64,000 nucleotides of DNA, taken from contig NZ_AWFX01000011.1 in the NCBI RefSeq assembly GCF_000463115.2, forward strand, positions 124,001 to 188,000. Direction: 5' to 3'. The notes below the pieces were generated by a model that searched no databases, was not told where the DNA came from, and worked only from the letters and a program-made list of their open reading frames with translations. How positions within the stretch are numbered: the first letter of the stretch is position 1; every line of letters starts with the position of its first letter. This document shows, piece by piece, positions 58,487-64,000 of the stretch. The translations under genes were made by a program, and so were the position numbers. The DNA comes from Franconibacter helveticus LMG 23732. Lineage in GTDB: Bacteria > Pseudomonadota > Gammaproteobacteria > Enterobacterales > Enterobacteriaceae.

Positions 58487-58996
58487 GTGTCTGGAATTTT
58501 TACGTGTTGGCGAAAATTAGGCAGGCGTTATTTTTGGCCGCATCTCCTGTTGGGGATGGTCGCGGCAAGCCTTGGCCTGCCCGCCTTAGCCAGTAGCACT
58601 GAACCCGGCGCGCCAGCTGAAACGGCAACGAGTAATTTAAACCGTATTAATCCGATACGTTTAGACAGTCTGGCGCTGTTGCAGGAAACCAATCGACGTC
58701 CTTCCTTCAGTGTTGATTACTGGCATCAGCACGCTATTCGTACGGTTATTCGCCATCTCTCTTTTGCCATGGCGCCGCAAGCTGCTTCTGCTGCAAAAGA
58801 AGAAGCCTTGCCGCTACAGGTACAGCATCTTGCGCTGCTTGATACGCTTAGCGTTTTACTGACGCAAGACAGTTTGCCGTCTGGTAAAACCCAGCCTCAT
58901 GCCTTTCTGCCTCAGGAGCCGGTACATGCCTTTCGCGTTACCGACTGGCTTAGTCGTGTGCAAGCCATTCGCGCAGGTCCGCAACGTTCTTGCTGA
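58487..58996 (+). CDS. secM: SecM, secretion monitor with translation-arrest motif
   Basis: A secreted peptide that stalls its own ribosome to raise secA translation when export is slow. I use GTG 58487 ([10 protein letters not shown]), which gives 169 residues against 170 in E. coli; a GTG nine bases earlier is possible. An unusually long signal peptide ends near residue 37 (ALA). The arrest segment spans Phe149 to Pro165, [17 protein letters not shown]. Trp, Ile-Arg-Ala-Gly-Pro are kept, but E. coli Ile156 is Leu155 here and Gly161 is Ala160. Confidence 0.95.
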   Translation: MSGIFTCWRKLGRRYFWPHLLLGMVAASLGLPALASSTEPGAPAETATSNLNRINPIRLDSLALLQETNRRPSFSVDYWHQHAIRTVIRHLSFAMAPQAASAAKEEALPLQVQHLALLDTLSVLLTQDSLPSGKTQPHAFLPQEPVHAFRVTDWLSRVQAIRAGPQRSC

Positions 58997-59039
58997 ACAT
59001 TTTCTTTGAATTTAACTATTACCGCTTAAGCAAGACGTT
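58983..59039 (+). promoter_or_regulatory. secM-secA stem-loop controlling the secA ribosome-binding site
   Basis: AACG and TCTTGCT (58983-58994, one bulged T) pair with AGCAAGACGTT (59029-59039). The secA ribosome site GAGA begins at 59041, right at the stem. A ribosome stalled at the Gly-Pro codons (58976-58981) would cover the 5' arm and open the stem, the known SecM mechanism. Confidence 0.75.
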
Positions 59040-59051
59040 TGAGATTTTATT

Positions 59052-61757
59052 ATGCTAATCAAATTATTAACTAAAGTTTTTGGTAGTCGTAACGATCGTA
59101 CTTTGCGCCGTATGCGCAAAGCCGTCACCCTCATTAATGGCATGGAACCTGAGCTGGAAAAGCTCTCTGACGATGAGCTGAAAGGCAAAACCGCAGAGTT
59201 TCGCGCCCGTCTTGAGAAAGGCGAAACGCTGGAAAACTTGCTGCCGGAAGCATTTGCCGTTGTCCGTGAAGCCAGTAAGCGTGTATTTGGCATGCGTCAC
59301 TTTGATGTACAGCTGCTGGGCGGCATGGTACTCAATGACCGTTGCATCGCGGAAATGCGTACCGGTGAAGGTAAAACGCTGACCGCAACGCTGCCGGCTT
59401 ATCTGAACGCCCTGACCGGTAAAGGCGTTCACGTCGTTACCGTCAACGACTACCTTGCACAACGTGACGCCGAGAACAACCGTCCTCTGTTCGAGTTTCT
59501 GGGTATGTCTGTGGGCATTAATATGTCCGGCCTGCCTGCGCCAGCCAAGCGCGAAGCCTATAATGCCGACATCACCTATGGCACCAATAACGAGTACGGG
59601 TTCGACTACCTGCGCGACAATATGGCTTTCAGCCCGGAAGAGCGCGTACAGCGTAAGCTGCACTATGCGCTGGTGGATGAAGTGGACTCCATCCTTATTG
59701 ATGAAGCGCGTACGCCGTTAATCATTTCTGGCCCGGCGGAAGACAGCTCTGAGCTTTACAAGAAAGTAAACAAAATCATCCCGCACCTGGTGCGTCAGGA
59801 GAAAGAAGATTCCGACACCTTTCAGGGCGAAGGGCATTTCTCTGTTGACGAGAAAGCGCGTCAGGTTAACCTGACCGAACGCGGTCTGGTGCTGGTAGAA
59901 GAACTGCTGGTTAACGAAGGCATCATGGAAGAGGGCGAATCGCTCTATTCTCCAGGCAACATTATGCTGATGCACCATGTTACCGCTGCGCTGCGCGCCC
60001 ATGTGCTTTTTACCCGCGACGTGGACTACATCGTTAAAGACGGCGAAGTTATTATCGTCGATGAACACACCGGGCGTACCATGCAGGGTCGACGCTGGTC
60101 CGATGGCCTTCACCAGGCGGTAGAAGCTAAAGAAGGCGTGCAGATCCAGAACGAAAACCAGACGCTGGCCTCCATCACCTTCCAGAACTACTTCCGTCTT
60201 TATGAAAAGCTGGCGGGTATGACCGGTACGGCAGATACCGAAGCCTTCGAATTCAGCTCTATCTATAAGCTCGATACCGTTGTAGTGCCAACTAACCGTC
60301 CAATGATTCGTAAAGATCTGCCGGATCTGGTCTACATGACCGAAGCGGAAAAAATTGCGGCGATTATTGAAGACATCAAAGAGCGTACCGCCAAAGGTCA
60401 GCCAGTACTGGTGGGTACTATTTCCATCGAGAAATCAGAACTGGTTTCGCAGGAGCTTACCAAAGCGGGCATTCAGCACAACGTACTGAACGCCAAATTC
60501 CACGCCCGCGAGGCGGATATCGTGGCGCAGGCGGGTTATCCGGGTACGGTGACTATCGCCACCAACATGGCGGGCCGCGGTACGGATATCATGCTGGGCG
60601 GCAGCTGGCAGGCGGAAATCGCCGAGCTGGAAGATCCGACGCCAGAGCAAATCGCGCAGATCAAAGCAGACTGGCAGAAACGTCACGATGATGTGCTGGC
60701 TGCGGGCGGCCTGCATATCATTGGTACCGAGCGTCATGAATCTCGCCGTATCGATAACCAGCTGCGTGGCCGTTCTGGTCGTCAGGGCGATGCGGGTTCT
60801 TCTCGCTTCTACCTTTCTATGGAAGATGCGTTGATGCGCATTTTCGCCTCCGATCGCGTTTCTAATATGATGCGTAAGCTGGGCATGAAGCCGGGCGAGG
60901 CGATTGAACATCCATGGGTAACCAAAGCTATCGCCAACGCACAGCGTAAGGTTGAAAGCCGCAACTTCGACATTCGTAAGCAGCTGCTTGAATATGATGA
61001 CGTGGCGAACGACCAACGCCGCGCTATTTATACCCAGCGTAACGAACTGCTGGATGTCGCGGATATTAGCGAAACCGTTAACAGTATTCGTGAAGATGTT
61101 TTCAAAACGACCATCGACGCGCATATTCCGCCGCAGTCCCTGGAAGAGATGTGGGATATTCCTGGCTTGCAGGAGCGTCTGAAGAACGATTTCGATCTCG
61201 AATTGCCGATTGCCGAGTGGCTGGATAAAGAGCCGGATCTGCATGAAGAGACGCTGCGCCAGCGCATTCTGGATACCGCCATTGAAGTTTACAAGCGTAA
61301 GGAAGAAGTGGTTGGCGCAGAAATGATGCGCAACTTCGAAAAAGGCGTAATGCTGCAAACGCTTGATTCTTTGTGGAAAGAGCATCTGGCAGCGATGGAT
61401 TATCTGCGTCAGGGCATCCATCTGCGCGGTTATGCGCAAAAAGATCCGAAGCAAGAATATAAACGCGAATCGTTCGCTATGTTCGCCGCTATGCTGGAGT
61501 CGCTGAAATATGAAGTGATCAGCACGCTCAGTAAAGTTCAGGTGCGCATGCCGGAAGAAGTTGAAGAGATGGAGCAGCAGCGTCGCCTGGAAGCGGAGCG
61601 TCTGGCGCAGATGCAGCAGCTTAGCCACCAGGATGATGATTCTGCGGCTGCGGCAGCCATTGCTGAACAAACCGGCGATCGCAAAGTGGGTCGTAACGAC
61701 CCGTGTCCTTGCGGCTCCGGGAAAAAATACAAGCAGTGCCACGGCCGTCTGAGCTAA
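59052..61757 (+). CDS. secA: SecA preprotein translocase ATPase
   Basis: Motor of the SecYEG export channel. Walker [12 protein letters not shown] near residue 102, Walker [36 protein letters not shown] (motif VI region) and a C-terminal zinc site [13 protein letters not shown] that binds SecB and lipids. 901 residues as in E. coli. Confidence 0.99.
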   Translation: MLIKLLTKVFGSRNDRTLRRMRKAVTLINGMEPELEKLSDDELKGKTAEFRARLEKGETLENLLPEAFAVVREASKRVFGMRHFDVQLLGGMVLNDRCIAEMRTGEGKTLTATLPAYLNALTGKGVHVVTVNDYLAQRDAENNRPLFEFLGMSVGINMSGLPAPAKREAYNADITYGTNNEYGFDYLRDNMAFSPEERVQRKLHYALVDEVDSILIDEARTPLIISGPAEDSSELYKKVNKIIPHLVRQEKEDSDTFQGEGHFSVDEKARQVNLTERGLVLVEELLVNEGIMEEGESLYSPGNIMLMHHVTAALRAHVLFTRDVDYIVKDGEVIIVDEHTGRTMQGRRWSDGLHQAVEAKEGVQIQNENQTLASITFQNYFRLYEKLAGMTGTADTEAFEFSSIYKLDTVVVPTNRPMIRKDLPDLVYMTEAEKIAAIIEDIKERTAKGQPVLVGTISIEKSELVSQELTKAGIQHNVLNAKFHAREADIVAQAGYPGTVTIATNMAGRGTDIMLGGSWQAEIAELEDPTPEQIAQIKADWQKRHDDVLAAGGLHIIGTERHESRRIDNQLRGRSGRQGDAGSSRFYLSMEDALMRIFASDRVSNMMRKLGMKPGEAIEHPWVTKAIANAQRKVESRNFDIRKQLLEYDDVANDQRRAIYTQRNELLDVADISETVNSIREDVFKTTIDAHIPPQSLEEMWDIPGLQERLKNDFDLELPIAEWLDKEPDLHEETLRQRILDTAIEVYKRKEEVVGAEMMRNFEKGVMLQTLDSLWKEHLAAMDYLRQGIHLRGYAQKDPKQEYKRESFAMFAAMLESLKYEVISTLSKVQVRMPEEVEEMEQQRRLEAERLAQMQQLSHQDDDSAAAAAIAEQTGDRKVGRNDPCPCGSGKKYKQCHGRLS

Positions 61758-61772
61758 GGCATCCATAAACAG

Positions 61773-61801
61773 AAAGGCGCAGCGTGCTGCGCCTTTTTTT
61801 A
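61773..61801 (+). terminator. secA terminator
   Basis: AAAGGCGCA / TGCGCCTTT with a six-base loop and a T run, about 16 bases after secA. Confidence 0.92.
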
Positions 61802-61813
61802 CGGGCAGAGTAA

Positions 61814-62206
61814 ATGAAAAGACTGACTATTGCGGCTGGCATTATTCGTAATCGCCAGGGCGAAATCTTTATTACCCGTCGCGCCGCCGACGCGCACATG
61901 GCGAATAAGTGGGAGTTTCCAGGCGGCAAGGTGGAAGCGGGGGAAAGCCCGGAGCAGGCGCTGGTGCGCGAACTTGCCGAAGAAACGGGTATTAACGTAA
62001 CGTCCGCTACGCTATTTGAATCGCTGGAATATCAGTTCCCCGACAGGCATATCACTTTATGGTTCTTTCTGGTGGAAAGCTGGGAAGGCGAACCCTGGGG
62101 TAAAGAAGGGCAACCGGGACGATGGGTTGCGCAAGGCGAGCTTATCGCCGACGAATTCCCGGCTGCAAATGAACCCGTAATCAATAAACTGAAACAGCAG
62201 CCTTAA
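61814..62206 (+). CDS. mutT: MutT, 8-oxo-dGTP diphosphatase
   Basis: Removes 8-oxo-dGTP from the nucleotide pool. The Nudix box occupies 38-60 (G-K-V-E-A-G-E ... R-E-L-A-E-E-T-G-I) with all metal-binding glutamates. 130 residues. Its stop codon overlaps the convergent yacG stop inside a palindrome. Confidence 0.98.
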   Translation: MKRLTIAAGIIRNRQGEIFITRRAADAHMANKWEFPGGKVEAGESPEQALVRELAEETGINVTSATLFESLEYQFPDRHITLWFFLVESWEGEPWGKEGQPGRWVAQGELIADEFPAANEPVINKLKQQP

Positions 62207-62216
62207 GGCTGCTGTT
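62193..62216. terminator. Palindrome over the shared mutT/yacG stop codons
   Basis: A perfect 24-base palindrome: ten-base arms (AACAGCAGCC and its complement) around TTAA, which holds both stop codons. It could fold in either transcript; T content after the stem is modest. Confidence 0.65.
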
Positions 62217-62397
62217 CGCTCCAGTCATCACTTTCTGAGCGATCGCCGCTGCTTGGGATCCGCTTCTCTTCATCCGCCCACTCACCCAGATCGATAAGCT
62301 GGCAACGTTTGGAACAGAAAGGTCGGTAAGGGCTTTTCTCGCTCCACGCGACCGGCTTTCCGCAGGTGGGGCAGTTAACAATAGCAATATCAGACAT
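62203..62397 (-). CDS. yacG: YacG, zinc-finger DNA gyrase inhibitor
   Basis: A 64-residue protein with one zinc site, Cys9, Cys12, Cys28 and Cys32 (CPTCGK ... CSKRC). In E. coli it binds GyrB and inhibits gyrase. An acidic tail follows. Last in coaE-zapD-yacG, 18 bases after zapD. Confidence 0.96.
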   Translation of the reverse strand: MSDIAIVNCPTCGKPVAWSEKSPYRPFCSKRCQLIDLGEWADEEKRIPSSGDRSESDDWSEQQP

Positions 62398-62415
62398 AGA
62401 TAGCTCCGGGGTTGC

Positions 62416-63159
62416 TTAGCAACAAGCCAGTTCAAAATCGAAACGCTCGGGTACGCGGCCATGTTCACTGTCGAGCGGCATAAAGCGAATCGCAAAGCGG
62501 CTTTTATGACCAGAAACTTGCGGGTAGAGCGCATCGGTTAGTTGCAACTGCAACCGCAGAAGATCGGCATCTTCGCCGTTATCCTGATAAAAGCCGTTGA
62601 GGCTGGTTTGCTTGCGAAACGGCGCGGAATGGCGAATCAGATCGAGAATCATGTCCAGCGCCTGGGTCAAAGGCTGCAAGCTTGCAAGCCAGCTATCGAC
62701 CAGGCGATCGCGCTGTTCCTGGGGTATATGGAGCCACAGGTGAAGCGTAGGCAAATCGAAGCTACAGCAGCCGCCTGGAATACTCAAGCGCTGGCGCACC
62801 AGCGCAATAAGCTTATCTTCACGCAGCGCCTGGCCAAGACGAGGAGCGGCCATCAAAGCGGCGCTTCGCTGCTTAAGTTCCTGACGCAACTGGGCGATGC
62901 GATCGTTATCAACGCCGGGTACTTCCGCCCAGCTTTGCAGTTTGCGTTGCTGGCGTTCAAACTCTTTATGGAGCTCCGCGCGAATATCGCCGCGCTCAAA
63001 GACATCCAGCAGATCGCCAACATTGCGGAAAAAGTGCAGCGCTGTCGCGTGATCGCTGACCGGCAAATTCACTTTCATTTGCTGGATCAAAAACTCAATG
63101 CGCAGCCACGTGCGCATTTTCTCGTTCAGGGGATGTTCAAAAAGAACCTGGGTGTGCAT
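62416..63159 (-). CDS. zapD: ZapD, FtsZ-bundling protein
   Basis: Binds the FtsZ C-terminus and cross-links filaments at the Z ring. A soluble helical and beta-strand protein of 247 residues; family stretches [18 protein letters not shown] and RFDFELACC are clear. The start shares a base with the coaE stop (TAATG). Formerly yacF. Confidence 0.96.
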   Translation of the reverse strand: MHTQVLFEHPLNEKMRTWLRIEFLIQQMKVNLPVSDHATALHFFRNVGDLLDVFERGDIRAELHKEFERQQRKLQSWAEVPGVDNDRIAQLRQELKQRSAALMAAPRLGQALREDKLIALVRQRLSIPGGCCSFDLPTLHLWLHIPQEQRDRLVDSWLASLQPLTQALDMILDLIRHSAPFRKQTSLNGFYQDNGEDADLLRLQLQLTDALYPQVSGHKSRFAIRFMPLDSEHGRVPERFDFELACC

Positions 63160-63779
63160 TACCTGTTTTCCTGTTGTGCTGCCTGCGCCGCCAGATATTG
63201 ATAGCGCTGATGCAAACGTTCCACGTCTGCATCTATAGCTTCTGGCGCGCCGTTATTATTAATCACATCATCCGCAATGGCTAAGCGCGCTTCGCGCGTG
63301 GTCTGCGCGGCGAGAATCTGCTCTGCGTGCTCGCGTGATACTTTGTCCCGCAACATGGTGCGCTGGATCTGCGTTTGCGGCGTTACGTCCACCACCAGCA
63401 CACGATCGGCTCGCTTGTGTAGCTGGTTTTCAACCAGCAGCGGCACGACCCACAGCACATAGGACGAAGTAGCTTGCGCTATTTCATCGCGAGTTTGTTG
63501 CTGAATCAAAGGATGAAGCAGCGCATTGAGCCAGGCTTTCTCTTCTGGCTTAGCAAAGATCCTTTCTCTGAGCGCGCGACGATTAAGTGAGCCATCAGGA
63601 TGGAGAATAGATTGACCAAAATGCGTGGCGATAGCGTCAAGGGCGGGCTGACCGGGTTCGACAACCTGGCGGGCGATAACATCGGCATCAATAACAGTGA
63701 CGCCTAAACGAGAGAAGGCATCGGCGACAGTACTTTTTCCACTCCCAATTCCCCCCGTTAACGCGACCGTATAACCCAT
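63159..63779 (-). CDS. coaE: Dephospho-CoA kinase
   Basis: Last step of coenzyme A synthesis. Walker [10 protein letters not shown] (9-17), then [11 protein letters not shown] start at ATG 63779 ([10 protein letters not shown]), giving 206 residues as in E. coli; the open frame upstream has no homology. First gene of coaE-zapD-yacG. Confidence 0.97.
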   Translation of the reverse strand: MGYTVALTGGIGSGKSTVADAFSRLGVTVIDADVIARQVVEPGQPALDAIATHFGQSILHPDGSLNRRALRERIFAKPEEKAWLNALLHPLIQQQTRDEIAQATSSYVLWVVPLLVENQLHKRADRVLVVDVTPQTQIQRTMLRDKVSREHAEQILAAQTTREARLAIADDVINNNGAPEAIDADVERLHQRYQYLAAQAAQQENR

Positions 63780-63950
63780 AACGCCATCATCCAGAATGTT
63801 GTAAAAACAAAAGCATAGAAAACGGCAATGTTGACACCTCTGAAACCGGGCCTGCCGTCGGGAAAGAAAAAGCGAACCTGATGCGCTCGCTTTTCTGTCC
63901 ACAAGGTAAATTTATAGGATTGTAGCGTAAAAAAGAGCGCTTTCGCAGTC

Positions 63951-63978
63951 TTGCGGGGCCAATATTAGTGCGTATGAT
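63951..63978 (+). promoter_or_regulatory. Promoter of the next gene to the right (guaC expected)
   Basis: -35 TTGCGG (63951-63956) and -10 TATGAT (63973-63978), 16-base spacing, reading out of the window. GGAG follows at 63987. By synteny the gene is guaC (GMP reductase), but none of it is visible. Confidence 0.6.
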
Positions 63979-64000
63979 AGCGTCACTGGAGTTGGCAGTT

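Noticed and set aside
60435-61766. 443-codon frame antisense to secA
   Set aside because: Mirror of secA codons; no start signal or family features.
63780-63902. N-terminal extension of coaE by 41 residues
   Set aside because: Arg/Cys/Phe-rich, not found in CoaE; the Walker A loop belongs nine residues from the start.

Overview
This window is chromosomal DNA from a member of the Enterobacteriaceae. Gene order, overlaps and protein sequences follow the segment that lies near 1-2.5 min on the Escherichia coli K-12 map, from kefC to coaE with guaC expected next. Proteins look E. coli-like throughout but not identical, and third codon positions favour G or C, so I read it as a moderately GC-rich relative of E. 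coli (Cronobacter, Franconibacter, Siccibacter or Enterobacter type). Sequence alone does not let me name the genus. I see no prophage, insertion sequence, CRISPR array, rRNA or tRNA.

Layout. 1-2.7 kb: 3' part of kefC, a LysE/RhtB-type exporter that K-12 does not have here, and folA. 2.7-9.5 kb (minus): the envelope/ribosome operon lptD-surA-pdxA-rsmA-apaG-apaH. 9.7-16.7 kb: djlA, then rluA, rapA and polB (minus). 16.8-22 kb: araBAD (minus) and divergent araC, with the whole AraC/CRP control region readable. 22-28 kb: yabI, then thiBPQ behind a TPP riboswitch, and sgrR. 28-29.5 kb: the dual-function RNA SgrS/SgrT and the efflux gene setA. 29.5-34.5 kb (minus): leuLABCD with its attenuator. 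34.5-38.6 kb: an AT-rich spacer, leuO, and ilvIH. 38.8-39.8 kb: cra. 40.3-57.2 kb: the complete dcw cluster mraZ-rsmH-ftsL-ftsI-murE-murF-mraY-murD-ftsW-murG-murC-ddlB-ftsQ-ftsA-ftsZ. 57.3-61.8 kb: lpxC and secM-secA. 61.8-63.8 kb: mutT, then coaE-zapD-yacG (minus).

How it works together. The right half is the core division and cell-wall factory: UDP-MurNAc-pentapeptide synthesis (MurC-F, Ddl), lipid I/II (MraY, MurG), the septal synthase (FtsW, FtsI) and the divisome (FtsQ, L, A, Z). LpxC, LptD, SurA and SecA link it to outer-membrane biogenesis and export. The left half holds sugar and amino-acid metabolism, each with a recognisable cis control element: AraC looping sites, LexA box, TPP aptamer, leucine attenuator, SecM arrest peptide and MraZ repeats.

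No entirely new system stands out. The most interesting points are unusual versions of known regulators: an SgrT reading frame that runs into the SgrS base-pairing seed, a SecM arrest motif with two altered conserved residues, a terminator-like hairpin between araA and araD, the polB -10 element inside the araBAD terminator loop, two convergent gene pairs whose stop codons share TTAA, a 21-codon ORF coupled to murC, and single-residue differences in IlvH and FolA.
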